The notes under the pieces: model-generated
Told to the model about the DNA's origin: nothing
Databases searched by the model: none
What the model saw: the letters and a program-made list of their open reading frames with translations, nothing else
Shown here: positions 44,427 through 52,946 of the stretch, one piece after another
Layout: the number at the start of each line of letters is the position of its first letter
How positions within the stretch are numbered: position 1 is the first letter of the stretch
Assembly (NCBI RefSeq): GCF_029589495.1
Contig: NZ_JAAIVF010000001.1
Coordinates: 806,001 to 870,000, forward strand
Source of the DNA: Speluncibacter jeojiensis
GTDB taxonomy: Bacteria; Actinomycetota; Actinomycetes; Mycobacteriales; Mycobacteriaceae
DNA length: 64,000 nt
Direction of reading: 5' to 3'
Program-made: the position numbers and the translations under genes

Positions 44427-45308
44427 GTGGACTTTCGGCAGCTGCGATACTTCCTGGCTGTGGGCGAGGAGCTGAGCTTTTCCCGGGCCGCCGAAAAGTG
44501 CTTCATCTCACAATCTGCTATCAGTCACCAGATCGCCCGCCTGGAGCAGGAACTCGGCGCGCAGCTCTTCGAACGCTCGACCCGACAGGTGAAGCTGACC
44601 CCGGCCGGCGGACGCCTCGTTCCCGTGGCGCAACAGGCGCTGAGCCTGGAGGCCACCGCGTACAGCGTGGTGCGCGACCCGCGGAACCGGGTGCGTATCA
44701 GCGCGAACATGAGTTTCGCCGCGCAGAGCCTCGAGGCGATCGCGCGGGTGCGGGACCGGCATCCGAACGTGGACATCGAGTTCGTCATCCAGGCCTTCAC
44801 CGACCGGATCGACGCGATCGCGACCGGCGATGCCGACATCGCGCTGGTCCGCGGCGGTGTGGACCGCCCGGGCCTGCAGACGATCGACCTGGGCGTCGAC
44901 GAACTGATGATCGTGACGTCGCGTCAGCACCCGCTGTCGGCGTTCGACACCGTCGAACTCGCCGATCTGGCACCGTACCCGCTGCTGCTGCCGCCCCGGC
45001 ACAACCAGGTGCTCATCCACAGCGTGATCGAGGACGCGTTCGTGGAGGTCGGGCGCAAGGTGCTGCTGGGACCGCCGATCGCGAGCAACCACACCGCGAC
45101 CCTCGACGTCCTCACGAATCCGCGGGCCTGGACCGCGCTGTACTCGAGCACCGCGGCCGAGACACCGCGCGCCGGCCTGTGCATCATGCGCGAGAAGGAC
45201 AATCGGCTGCGCATCCCGGTGTCCGGGGTGATCCGCTCGGGCGCCGGCGAATCCCGGGTCCTGACCGAACTCGTCGCCGCGCTGCGGCAGTCGATGGTCC
45301 TCGACTGA
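44427..45308 (+). CDS. LysR-family transcriptional regulator
   Basis: A 293-residue regulator with the standard N-terminal winged helix (MDFRQLRYFLAVGEELSFSR; SQSAISHQIARLEQELGAQL) and a C-terminal periplasmic-binding-like effector domain. GTG at 44427 has GAGGAGG upstream. Position divergent from ndh suggests that it controls ndh and itself. The effector is unknown. Confidence 0.93.
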   Translation: MDFRQLRYFLAVGEELSFSRAAEKCFISQSAISHQIARLEQELGAQLFERSTRQVKLTPAGGRLVPVAQQALSLEATAYSVVRDPRNRVRISANMSFAAQSLEAIARVRDRHPNVDIEFVIQAFTDRIDAIATGDADIALVRGGVDRPGLQTIDLGVDELMIVTSRQHPLSAFDTVELADLAPYPLLLPPRHNQVLIHSVIEDAFVEVGRKVLLGPPIASNHTATLDVLTNPRAWTALYSSTAAETPRAGLCIMREKDNRLRIPVSGVIRSGAGESRVLTELVAALRQSMVLD

Positions 45309-45380
45309 GCGGAGCTGTCCCGCAGGCGTTTCCCGGCTGCACCCGCGGCTGTGGACACGACAGGTGGCCCGAACGCACGA

Positions 45381-45408
45381 AGGGCGAGGGTCCGCAGACC
45401 CTCGCCCT
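45381..45408. terminator. Bidirectional terminator between lysR and the DUF6918 gene
   Basis: A 12-bp perfect stem (45381-45392 with 45397-45408), CGCA loop, between convergent genes. Confidence 0.8.
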
Positions 45409-45424
45409 GTCGAAACCGCTTGCG

Positions 45425-45880
45425 TCAGGCAGACGCGTGCTGCTCGACCAGCGCGCCGAGCCGCGGCAGCGCCTCGACGACGTTCTTCTTGGCCGACGAC
45501 CGCATCGACGAGTAGACCTTCTTGACCGCGGTCTTGCTGGTGCCCTCGATCCGCTCGTCCGTCACACCCAACAACGCGTCGGCGACCTCGTCACCGCGCG
45601 CGGTGAGGTACTCCGCGAAGCTCGACCCGCCGGTGGAACGGAAGTCGTCCCAGTAGGGCTCGAGCTTGCCGACGAAGCCCGGCAGCAGGCCCTCGATCGC
45701 GTCAGGCACGATCGACGGTCCGACCTTCTTGACCGCGGCGTAGCCACCCTTGACGGCGAGTCCGGACGCGCCCTTCTTGTCCGCCACCTCGGCGTCGATC
45801 AGGCCCTGGACGTCGGCCACGACAACCTTCAGTCGAGAGTCCCCGAGCAGAGCTTCCTTGAGTGCTGCAACCACTTCCAT
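45425..45880 (-). CDS. DUF6918 family protein
   Basis: A 151-residue helical, soluble protein resembling the actinobacterial DUF6918 family: LIDAEVADKKGASGLAVKGG, YAAVKKVGPSIVPDAIEGLL, FAEYLTARGDEVADALLGVT and VVEALPRLGALVEQHA. The role is unknown. The ATG at 45880 has GGAGG only one base upstream, so GTG at 45874 (seven-base spacing) may be the true start; the two differ by two residues. Confidence 0.8.
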   Translation of the reverse strand: MEVVAALKEALLGDSRLKVVVADVQGLIDAEVADKKGASGLAVKGGYAAVKKVGPSIVPDAIEGLLPGFVGKLEPYWDDFRSTGGSSFAEYLTARGDEVADALLGVTDERIEGTSKTAVKKVYSSMRSSAKKNVVEALPRLGALVEQHASA

Positions 45881-45964
45881 GCCTCCACGCATCCGACGAT
45901 CTGTCGCGCCAGACACTATACGAAAGCCTGTGAGGCACAAAGATGCTGGTGAGCGTAACGCACG

Positions 45965-46639
45965 TCAGGGCTGGCCGGGCAGCAATTGCACCATCAATGC
46001 CTCGGCGTCGGCAAGCAGCGTCTCGCCGTGGAGCAACCGGCCGGTGACGAAGGTCTTGCGTCCCTCCACCCGGTCCACACCGACCTCCAAGGTCAGCTCC
46101 GTGTCCAGTGGCGTGACGTTGCGATAGTTGATGTGCAGGTAGGCCGTTCGGCTGATCGGCCGCCCCGCGGCGTGCACCATCATCCCGAACATGTCGTCGA
46201 AGAGCAGCGGCAGCACACCGCCGTGCGCGGCGCCGTTCCCACCGAGGTGATAGCGCCGGAACACCCCGGCCGCGACGATCCTCTCCGGGCTGTAGCCGGT
46301 GATGGTCCACGGCAGCATCAGCAGGCTCCCCCGGCCCGGGAGCCTCACCGACCGGTTCGCCGGTGAGTGTCCCTCGGGCACCTGGTGCGGGGCGAGCAGT
46401 TCGGCGAGCGATTCGGCACGGTCCGCGGCCTCACGGATGACGTCGTACGGCGGCGCCACCGAGACGGCCAGGTCCTGCAGTCGGCGCATCGCCTCGACGA
46501 ACCGGCCCCAGTCCGGGCCGCCGTCGTCCTCGGCCGGACCGAACACCGGGAACCCTCCGTGCCGCCGGTAGTCGCCGTCGGACTCGTGCGATCGGTTCTC
46601 CATGGCCGCGATCCGCGCGTCCTGCAGTTCTTCGCTCAC
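45965..46639 (-). CDS. PaaI-type hot-dog thioesterase
   Basis: A 224-residue protein with a C-terminal hot-dog thioesterase domain: GNGAAHGGVLPLLFDDMFGMM, then RTAYLHINYRNVTPLDTEL and KTFVTGRLL. It should hydrolyse an acyl- or aryl-CoA. Its place divergent from menB suggests a DHNA-CoA thioesterase role in menaquinone synthesis, but that is inference. GTG at 46639 with TACCGT seven bases upstream indicates a leaderless message; the open frame further upstream covers the menB promoter. Confidence 0.85.
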   Translation of the reverse strand: MSEELQDARIAAMENRSHESDGDYRRHGGFPVFGPAEDDGGPDWGRFVEAMRRLQDLAVSVAPPYDVIREAADRAESLAELLAPHQVPEGHSPANRSVRLPGRGSLLMLPWTITGYSPERIVAAGVFRRYHLGGNGAAHGGVLPLLFDDMFGMMVHAAGRPISRTAYLHINYRNVTPLDTELTLEVGVDRVEGRKTFVTGRLLHGETLLADAEALMVQLLPGQP

Positions 46640-46646
46640 ACCCAGC

Positions 46647-46652
46647 ACGGTA
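46647..46652 (-). promoter_or_regulatory. -10 box of the thioesterase gene
   Basis: TACCGT, seven bases before GTG; faces the menB promoter about 45 bases away. Confidence 0.45.
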
Positions 46653-46697
46653 ACGCCCCCGGCCCGGTCATCCCCGCCTGCCCGCGACATTCGGGCC

Positions 46698-46703
46698 TAT
46701 CCT
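46698..46703 (+). promoter_or_regulatory. -10 box of a probable leaderless menB transcript
   Basis: TATCCT, six bases before the menB GTG, without a ribosome binding site. Confidence 0.5.
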
Positions 46704-46709
46704 CAGTCG

Positions 46710-47603
46710 GTGACCTTCAACCCTGATCTGTGGCAGACGGTTCCCGGTTTCGAGGACCTCACCGACATCACCTACCACCGGCACATCTCCCAGGGCACGG
46801 TGCGAGTCGCGTTCAACCGTCCGGAGGTGCGCAACGCCTTCCGCCCGAACACGGTCGACGAGCTCTACCGCGCCCTCGACCACGCGCGGATGACCTCCGA
46901 CGTCGGCGCGGTGCTGCTGACCGGCAACGGCCCCAGCCCGAAGGACGGCGGCTGGGCGTTCTGCTCCGGCGGCGACCAGCGCATCCGCGGCCGCAGCGGC
47001 TACCAGTACGCCAGCGGGGAAACCGCGGAGACCGTCGACCCGGCCCGCGCCGGACGGCTGCACATCCTCGAGGTACAGCGACTGATCCGGTTCATGCCGA
47101 AGGTGGTGATCGCGCTGGTCAACGGCTGGGCCGCCGGCGGCGGGCACAGCCTCCACGTGGTCTGCGACCTGACCATCGCCAGCCGCGAACACGCACGGTT
47201 CAAGCAGACCGACGCCGACGTGGGCAGCTTCGACGGCGGCTACGGCAGCGCCCTGCTGGCCCGCCAGGTGGGGCAGAAGTTCGCCCGCGAGATCTTCTTC
47301 CTGGGCCGCACCTACTCGGCCGAGGCCATGCACCGTATGGGCGCGGTCAACGAGGTCGTCGACCACGACGACCTCGAGGACTTCGCGCTCGAGTGGACGG
47401 CCGACATCCTGGGCAAGTCGCCGCAGGCGCAGCGCATGCTCAAGTACGCGTTCAACCTGCCCGACGACGGGCTGGTCGGCCAGCAGCTGTTCGCCGGCGA
47501 GGCGACGCGACTGGCCTACATGACCGACGAGGCGGTCGAGGGCCGCGACTCGTTCCTGGAGAAGCGGGATCCGGACTGGAGCCCGTACCCCTGGTACTAC
47601 TGA
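46710..47603 (+). CDS. menB: 1,4-Dihydroxy-2-naphthoyl-CoA synthase MenB
   Basis: Crotonase-fold enzyme that cyclises o-succinylbenzoyl-CoA to DHNA-CoA; 297 residues. Motifs: NRPEVRNAFRPNTVDEL, FCSGGDQRIRGRSGYQY, VNGWAAGGGHSLHVVCDL and DVGSFDGGYGSALLARQVG, ending SPYPWYY. GTG at 46710 is the leaderless start; the frame continues upstream into the divergent thioesterase gene and is not coding there. Confidence 0.95.
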   Translation: MTFNPDLWQTVPGFEDLTDITYHRHISQGTVRVAFNRPEVRNAFRPNTVDELYRALDHARMTSDVGAVLLTGNGPSPKDGGWAFCSGGDQRIRGRSGYQYASGETAETVDPARAGRLHILEVQRLIRFMPKVVIALVNGWAAGGGHSLHVVCDLTIASREHARFKQTDADVGSFDGGYGSALLARQVGQKFAREIFFLGRTYSAEAMHRMGAVNEVVDHDDLEDFALEWTADILGKSPQAQRMLKYAFNLPDDGLVGQQLFAGEATRLAYMTDEAVEGRDSFLEKRDPDWSPYPWYY

Positions 47604-47657
47604 GCCCCTGGTTCTGCCAGGCCCGATCCCAGGCAACCGGCACGGTCGCCGGGTTCG

Positions 47658-47759
47658 TCACGCCCCCGCGACGAACCCGGCGATCGTGCTCGCGAGATTG
47701 CCGGCGCTGCCGATCCAGTAGATGACGGTCACGACGGCGAGTTCCGCGTACTCGTTCAT
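47658..47759 (-). CDS. 33-residue hydrophobic small protein
   Basis: A tiny ORF with ATG at 47759 and a very strong ribosome binding site, GGGGAGG, seven bases upstream. The product starts MNEYAELAVVTVIYWIGSAG and ends STIAGFVAGA: a single hydrophobic or amphipathic helix. Size and lack of a signal peptide resemble Corynebacterium PorA, or small membrane regulatory peptides. Too short for a confident family call; the ribosome binding site is the main support. Confidence 0.5.
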   Translation of the reverse strand: MNEYAELAVVTVIYWIGSAGNLASTIAGFVAGA

Positions 47760-47923
47760 CGCCGCACCTCCCCTCTCGTCCGAGTTACCCAGAGTGTGGC
47801 ACCTCTGTCGCGAATGATCATCTCGCACTTCCGCCAGTGAACATTGTCACCCACCACAGCGATGGTTGAAACACCCCCGATCGACCGACCAGAAGCAAAC
47901 GCGGATGGGACACTGGTACCACC

Positions 47924-48340
47924 ATGGAGATCTTGAGCAGCCGCGCCGTCCTCCGTCCGCTGGACTACGAACGGACGCTCACGTTCTACCGTGATCTTCT
48001 GGGTCTGGCCGTCTACCGCGAGTACCCCGGCGGCACAGTCTTCTTCGCGGGGCAGAGCCTTGTGGAGATCGCCGGCCATCCCGGCCCCGAGCCCGCGAGC
48101 GGCGCCGGCAGCCACACGGCGCTGTGGCTGCAGGTCCGCGACGTGCACCGGACACAGGACGAACTCACCGCTGCCGGTGTCGAGATCGTCCGGCCGGCCA
48201 CGCAGGAGCCGTGGGGGCTGATCGAAATGTGGATCCACGATCCCGACGGCGTGCCGATCGTGTTCGTCGAGGTCCCCGCCGAACATCCGATCCGCCGCGA
48301 TACGCGCCCCGCGGACCGGGTCCGCCCCAGCGGAGCGTGA
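47924..48340 (+). CDS. VOC (glyoxalase/bleomycin resistance) family protein
   Basis: A 138-residue vicinal-oxygen-chelate fold protein: PLDYERTLTFYRDLLGLAVY, ALWLQVRDVHRTQDELTAAG and MWIHDPDGVPIVFVEVP with the C-terminal metal-ligand Glu. It resembles the protein encoded beside pitA in M. tuberculosis (Rv0546c). The substrate is unknown. A lone ATG at 47924; the region 47760-47923 upstream holds the promoter and no gene. Confidence 0.88.
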   Translation: MEILSSRAVLRPLDYERTLTFYRDLLGLAVYREYPGGTVFFAGQSLVEIAGHPGPEPASGAGSHTALWLQVRDVHRTQDELTAAGVEIVRPATQEPWGLIEMWIHDPDGVPIVFVEVPAEHPIRRDTRPADRVRPSGA

Positions 48341-48371
48341 CCGCGGGCATGGAGACGCGGAAAGTGCACCG

Positions 48372-49178
48372 ATGTCAGGAGTGAACGCCTTCGGCGGCTG
48401 GCTGCCCTGGCGCGAGTTGGAGCGCGTGGTGGGTCGCGGCGTCGGCGTCGGCCTGGATGTCGGGCGGGCGCTGCTGCCGAATGTGCCGATCACTCCGGCG
48501 CAGATGTTGCAGACGGCCGTCCAGACCATCGGCGAGCAGTTCCTGCACCGCCGAGTACGGTTCCGGGCCGGCGGCGCCATCGTCACCATGACCCCGATCG
48601 AACTGGACTGCCGCGTCGACTCGATCGGCCTCGCGCGGGGGCAGTTCGCCGCCATCCGGATGACCGCGGAGAACGTCCGCTGGGGCGACGTCCGGCTGCA
48701 ACGGCTGACGCTGATCTGCCGCGACATCCGGCTGCGGTCGGTGTACGCCCCGGCGCTGGTGTTCGGCTCGGTGGAGGTGCACGTCGCGGTCGCGGCGAAG
48801 GAGGTCCGCGAGCAGGTCGCGCGGCTGCACCCCGAGTTGACTGTCGACATCGGGCGGGACCGGGTGATCCGCGCGCACTGGGCACGGCTGCAACGGGCCG
48901 GGCATCTGGTGATCGAACCGCGGGTCGAGGAGTCGACCGTCTCCCTGCAGCCGACGACCGCGGGCATCTCCCGGGTGCGCTTCGACCTGGTCCGGCGGAT
49001 CCGGCCCTGGACGGTCGAGATCCCCCCGCTTCCCTACGGTCTGCGGGTGACCGCAGTCGAGGCCGGGGACCGGCAACTGCTCGTGTACGGCATCAGCGAC
49101 CGGGCTCGGGAGCGACTGTCGAACATCCCGATCAACGAGCTTCTGGGACTGGTGCGGGCCGCAGTGCGGATCCTCTGA
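48372..49178 (+). CDS. DUF2993/LmeA-like lipid-binding protein
   Basis: A 268-residue protein matching the DUF2993 pattern (tubular lipid-binding fold; LmeA of mycobacteria acts in envelope lipid and lipomannan maturation): VRFRAGGAIVTMTPIELDCR, RLTLICRDIRLRS and PLPYGLRVTAVEAGDRQLLV. Unlike LmeA no clear signal peptide is visible at the N terminus (GVNAFGGWLPWRELE). It follows the VOC gene by 31 bases, probably in the same operon. Confidence 0.8.
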   Translation: MSGVNAFGGWLPWRELERVVGRGVGVGLDVGRALLPNVPITPAQMLQTAVQTIGEQFLHRRVRFRAGGAIVTMTPIELDCRVDSIGLARGQFAAIRMTAENVRWGDVRLQRLTLICRDIRLRSVYAPALVFGSVEVHVAVAAKEVREQVARLHPELTVDIGRDRVIRAHWARLQRAGHLVIEPRVEESTVSLQPTTAGISRVRFDLVRRIRPWTVEIPPLPYGLRVTAVEAGDRQLLVYGISDRARERLSNIPINELLGLVRAAVRIL

Positions 49179-49193
49179 CCGTCAGTACGCGGA

Positions 49194-49856
49194 TCAGCGG
49201 TCGCGACGGGCGACGAGCAGATGCGGCGCCCGGTCACCGTCTCCGGCGCGCCGGTGGTCGATCACCGTCAGGCCCGCCGCCTCGAGCGCGGCGTCCACCT
49301 CGGCGACCGGACGCAACCGGAAACCGTGCCGCTCGAACGGCAACGCGCGGATGAACGGCATCGCGGCCATCGCCTCCGGATCGCCCACCCCGATGACCAG
49401 TCGCCCGCCGCGGCGCAGCACCCGCGTCAGTTCCGCCGCCGCCCGGCCGAGGTCCGGCAGGAAGTAGAGCGTGTTGACGGTGATCGCGCAGTCGATCGCG
49501 CCGTCCGCCAACGGCAGTTCCAGGATCGACCCGGCCTGCAGGCACAATCGCGGTTCGTCGCGGTGACGCCGCCGGCACCTCTCGAGCATGTCCGGTGAGA
49601 ACTCGATGCCGTGCACATAGCCCGATTCGCCCACCCGGTCCAGCAGCAGGCCCAGTCCCAGCCCACCACCGAAGCCGAAGTCCGCGGCCACGTCGCCGGG
49701 GGCGGGACCCAGCGCGTCGACCGCGTCCGCGATCGTCCGGTTGTTCACCCGGTTGAGCACTCCGGCGACGGCCCGGCCGGGCACGCCGCGCGGATGGCCC
49801 AGCTGTCCCGCGAGCCCGGCCAGCAGCGACTCCCTGATTGCGCGCATGGCCCTCAT
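49194..49856 (-). CDS. Class I SAM-dependent methyltransferase
   Basis: A 220-residue methyltransferase with a recognisable SAM fold: DVAADFGFGGGLGLGLLL (motif I), HGIEFSPDMLERCRRRH, AGSILELPLADGAIDCAITV and LRRGGRLVIGVGDPE. The substrate is unknown. It starts 12 bases after the orphan Mce gene stops and is likely co-transcribed with it. ATG at 49856 is used; ATG at 49847 is possible. Confidence 0.85.
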   Translation of the reverse strand: MRAMRAIRESLLAGLAGQLGHPRGVPGRAVAGVLNRVNNRTIADAVDALGPAPGDVAADFGFGGGLGLGLLLDRVGESGYVHGIEFSPDMLERCRRRHRDEPRLCLQAGSILELPLADGAIDCAITVNTLYFLPDLGRAAAELTRVLRRGGRLVIGVGDPEAMAAMPFIRALPFERHGFRLRPVAEVDAALEAAGLTVIDHRRAGDGDRAPHLLVARRDR

Positions 49857-49868
49857 CGTGCCAGCGGG

Positions 49869-51113
49869 TCAGCGGACCGTGATGCCCATCAGCGTGGCGA
49901 GTTGGGTCGCGATCGGGTTCAGGTCCAGCTTCTCCGGGTCGACCTTCGGCTTGCTGTCCCACGGAACCGAGCGGCTCGGATCCATGTACTTCGCGTTCTG
50001 CGACCCGCGCACGTCGGTCGGGTTGCCCTGCGGCACCGCGCAGTGCGCGTCCAGGTTCACCGGGAACTCGTCGCGGTTCGGGTCGAAGTTCGGGTTCTTC
50101 GCCTTCATCTCCGCCAGGATCTTCTGCGAGCCCTCGTAGCCGCGGGTGCAGGCCACCGGATTGTTCGTCTCCAGCACCAGCCCGAGACGGATCGTGTTGC
50201 CCTGGGTCACCGACGGTGCGACGGCCGCCAATGCGGGCAGCATCGCCATGAAGCCGCGGAACGCGTAGCTGCGCTCGGCGACGACGCCACTGATGGTCCT
50301 GGTGTTGCCGAGCAGGTCGGTGATGTCGTTGCCGCTGGTGTTCACCAGATCCCCGACCTGATCGCTCGCCGGCATGCCGTTGTCGATCAACCGGCGGATG
50401 TCCGGATCCGACGACTTGAGCTGCGCGGTGATGTCCCTCAGGCTCTTGCTGAACTGTTCGATCGGCGAGGACTGCTGGGCCTGGGTCTTCAAGACGGGGC
50501 GGGCGTCCGCGATCAACGCCGAGCTCTGCGACAGGTTGTCGAACCCGGCCTGGCTAAGGTCGTCCACCGAATCCACCAGTGACTGCAGGTTCTGCCCCTG
50601 CCCGTCGAAGGCGGTGCCCAACTCGGTGAACGCGGTGTGCAGCGAATCGACCGGCACCGACTTGACCAGCGCGGTCACATTCGCGAACAGGTCCTGCACC
50701 GGCACCGGCGTCGAGGTCTTGTTCTGCGCGATCACCGACCCGTCGGTCAGATACGGGCCCTTGTCGGTGCTCGGCTGCAGATCGACGAACTGCTCACCGA
50801 TCGCCGACCGGTCCGCCACCACCGCGTGCGCGGAGGCCGGGATCTTCGGGCCGCCGTCGTTCAGGACGAGTTGCACCTGCAGCCCGGTCGGCGTCAGCGA
50901 CAGGTCGCCCACCCGGCCTACCGGGATCCCCCGGTAGGTGACCTCGGCATTGGGGAAGATCCCGCCGGAGTCCGGCAGTTCGACCTTCACGATGTACTGG
51001 TCGAGCCCGAGCATGTGGTCCAGCCGGACATAGCGCACACCGACGAAGCCGATCGCCACCAGCGCGAGCAGGCCCAGGATCGCGATCTTGACCTTGTCGC
51101 TGCGCGACACCAT
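49869..51113 (-). CDS. Orphan Mce family protein
   Basis: A 414-residue Mce protein not accompanied by yrbE genes. It has an N-terminal membrane helix (VKIAILGLLALVAIGFVGVRY), the MCE domain (AEVTYRGIPVGRVGDLSLT; ADRSAIGEQFVDLQPS) and the long helical C-terminal part ending in a Pro/Lys-rich tail. Domain details look most like the MceF position. It presumably joins an Mce complex encoded elsewhere, or works with the importer at 1-3857. ATG at 51113 was chosen over an earlier in-frame start at 51161. Confidence 0.9.
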   Translation of the reverse strand: MVSRSDKVKIAILGLLALVAIGFVGVRYVRLDHMLGLDQYIVKVELPDSGGIFPNAEVTYRGIPVGRVGDLSLTPTGLQVQLVLNDGGPKIPASAHAVVADRSAIGEQFVDLQPSTDKGPYLTDGSVIAQNKTSTPVPVQDLFANVTALVKSVPVDSLHTAFTELGTAFDGQGQNLQSLVDSVDDLSQAGFDNLSQSSALIADARPVLKTQAQQSSPIEQFSKSLRDITAQLKSSDPDIRRLIDNGMPASDQVGDLVNTSGNDITDLLGNTRTISGVVAERSYAFRGFMAMLPALAAVAPSVTQGNTIRLGLVLETNNPVACTRGYEGSQKILAEMKAKNPNFDPNRDEFPVNLDAHCAVPQGNPTDVRGSQNAKYMDPSRSVPWDSKPKVDPEKLDLNPIATQLATLMGITVR

Positions 51114-51225
51114 GTTCACTACCGACCACCCAACTGCGAGACGTCCCGAAGCCGACAACACTCGGTGTCACAACACGAAGCGTCTCGTCGGCCAGCGTCA
51201 AAAGTTACCGATACCGTTACTCGCG

Positions 51226-51245
51226 GTCACAGTTTTGTGTGTGAC
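51226..51245. promoter_or_regulatory. Inverted repeat in the mce/pitA divergent region
   Basis: GTCACA (51226-51231) and TGTGAC (51240-51245) form a perfect 6-bp inverted repeat with an 8-base spacer between the divergent mce and pitA genes. The rest of 51114-51407 has no gene. Confidence 0.3.
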
Positions 51246-51407
51246 AGAACATCCACGTGGCGATGTGCGGCCGGTCACACGACTCACCTCCGGGCGCAAC
51301 CCCGCGAAGGTGAACGGAGGGTGAATTCCGTCGGCGTGTCGAGCGACACTCCGCACAAATCGGATCATCAATTCGACTTTTTGTTACCGAGGTTTCAAAC
51401 TTTTAAC

Positions 51408-52649
51408 GTGACTGCGGAGTTCGCTGTACTGGCGATTGTGATCGCCACTGCCCTCGCATTCGACTTCACCAACGGCTTCCACGACACCGGCAACGCGATG
51501 GCCACCTCCATCGCGACCGGCGCGCTCCGCCCCAAGGCCGCCGTCGCGCTGTCCGCGGCACTGAACCTGCTGGGCGCCTTCCTCTCCGTGGCGGTCGCCG
51601 CCACCGTCGCCAAGGGCATCGTCAACCTCGGCGAGGTGCAGGGCCAGGCCCTGCTCACGATCGTCTTCGCCGGCCTGGTCGGCGGCATCATCTGGAACCT
51701 GGCGACCTGGCTGTTCGGGCTGCCCTCGAGCTCCTCGCACGCGCTGTTCGGCGGCCTGATCGGAGCGTCGCTGGCCGCGCTGGGAACCAGTGGCGTCGAG
51801 TGGGGCGGCGTGCTCACCAAGATCGTCGTGCCGGCCGTGCTGTCGCCGGTGGTGGCGGCGCTGGTCGCCACCGTCGGCACCCGGCTGATCTACCGCCTCA
51901 CCGCGACGGTGCCGCCGGAGCGCCGAACCGCCGGTTTCCGGTGGGGCCAGATCGGGTCGGCCTCGCTGATCTCGCTGGCCCACGGCACCAACGACGCCCA
52001 GAAGACGATGGGCGTGATCTTCCTGGCGCTGGTCGCCAACGGAACCATCTCGTCGGACGCCCCCATGCCGTTCTGGGTGAAGGTGGCCTGCGCACTGGCC
52101 ATCGCGGCCGGCACCTACCTCGGTGGGTGGCGCGTCATCCGCACCCTCGGTAAAGGCCTCGTCGAGATCGATTCCCCGCAGGGCATGGCCGCAGACACCT
52201 CGTCGGCGGCCATCATCTTGACCTCGAGTCACCTGGGTCTGCCGCTCTCGACCACCCACGTGGCGACCGGCTCGATCCTGGGCACCGGCATCGGCCGCAA
52301 GGGCGCCGAGGTGCGCTGGGGTGTCGCCGGGCGCATGGTGGTCGCATGGGTGATCACGTTGCCGGCTGCGGCAGTGGCCGGCGCCGCCTGCTGGGCGATC
52401 GCGCATCTCGTGGGCGGCGCGCCGGGCGTGGGCGTCGTGTTCGCGATCCTCATCGTGGCGGCCGGCTGGATGTGGTTGCACTCGCGCAAGCAGGCGGTCA
52501 CGGCCGACAACGTCAATGCGGACTGGGACGAGGCAACTCCGGCCATCGCCACCGCCCCGACGACGGCCCCGGCGCCCCCGCTGCCCGCCGCCACCCCGGC
52601 CGCCGCCGCCCAGTCGGTCGACCAGCTCATCCCCACCGACCAGCAGTGA
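51408..52649 (+). CDS. pitA: Low-affinity inorganic phosphate transporter PitA
   Basis: PiT-family phosphate:cation symporter, 413 residues, about ten membrane helices. The two inverted signature motifs are DFTNGFHDTGNAMATSI near the N terminus and SLAHGTNDAQKTMGVIFLAL in the second half. GTG at 51408 gives the usual family N terminus (FAVLAIVIATALAFDF); the open frame extends far upstream, through the antisense of the mce gene. It corresponds to Rv0545c and starts a five-gene run ending in menE. Confidence 0.94.
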   Translation: MTAEFAVLAIVIATALAFDFTNGFHDTGNAMATSIATGALRPKAAVALSAALNLLGAFLSVAVAATVAKGIVNLGEVQGQALLTIVFAGLVGGIIWNLATWLFGLPSSSSHALFGGLIGASLAALGTSGVEWGGVLTKIVVPAVLSPVVAALVATVGTRLIYRLTATVPPERRTAGFRWGQIGSASLISLAHGTNDAQKTMGVIFLALVANGTISSDAPMPFWVKVACALAIAAGTYLGGWRVIRTLGKGLVEIDSPQGMAADTSSAAIILTSSHLGLPLSTTHVATGSILGTGIGRKGAEVRWGVAGRMVVAWVITLPAAAVAGAACWAIAHLVGGAPGVGVVFAILIVAAGWMWLHSRKQAVTADNVNADWDEATPAIATAPTTAPAPPLPAATPAAAAQSVDQLIPTDQQ

Positions 52650-52674
52650 CCCCGACGACGAAAGGAGCAACACG

Positions 52675-52932
52675 ATGAACCTGTTGATCGACACCCTCGA
52701 CTCACTGTGGAAGGTCGTCGCCGTCGGGCTGCTCTTCGGCGCCGGACTGCCCGGACTCTTCGCGCTCGGCATGCGTGAGCTCAGCCCGCGCCCCGTCGGA
52801 GTCGACGCCGACGGCGAGATCCGCACCGCGCGCCCGGGCACCTGGCACACAGTCTTCGGCTACGCCTGCTTCGGGGCGGTGATCATCGCGATCGTCGGCG
52901 GCGTCGCGTTCATCGTCCTCGGCGGCCACTGA
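52675..52932 (+). CDS. Small membrane protein (Rv0544c-like)
   Basis: An 85-residue protein with two membrane helices (about 10-30 and 62-83) joined by a short loop (MRELSPRPVGVDADGEIRTA). It is the positional and size counterpart of Rv0544c, always beside pitA, so it may assist phosphate transport. ATG at 52675 has AAAGGAG upstream. Confidence 0.82.
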   Translation: MNLLIDTLDSLWKVVAVGLLFGAGLPGLFALGMRELSPRPVGVDADGEIRTARPGTWHTVFGYACFGAVIIAIVGGVAFIVLGGH

Positions 52933-52946
52933 CAGGACCGACCACC

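Noticed and set aside
51226-51245. Possible CRP site between mce and pitA
   Set aside because: The half-sites are in the order GTCACA...TGTGAC, the reverse of the CRP consensus TGTGA-N6-TCACA, so it is kept only as an unassigned inverted repeat.
50637-51407. Upstream extension of the pitA frame
   Set aside because: It overlaps the antisense of the orphan mce gene and gives a low-complexity Arg/Asp-rich sequence unlike PiT proteins.
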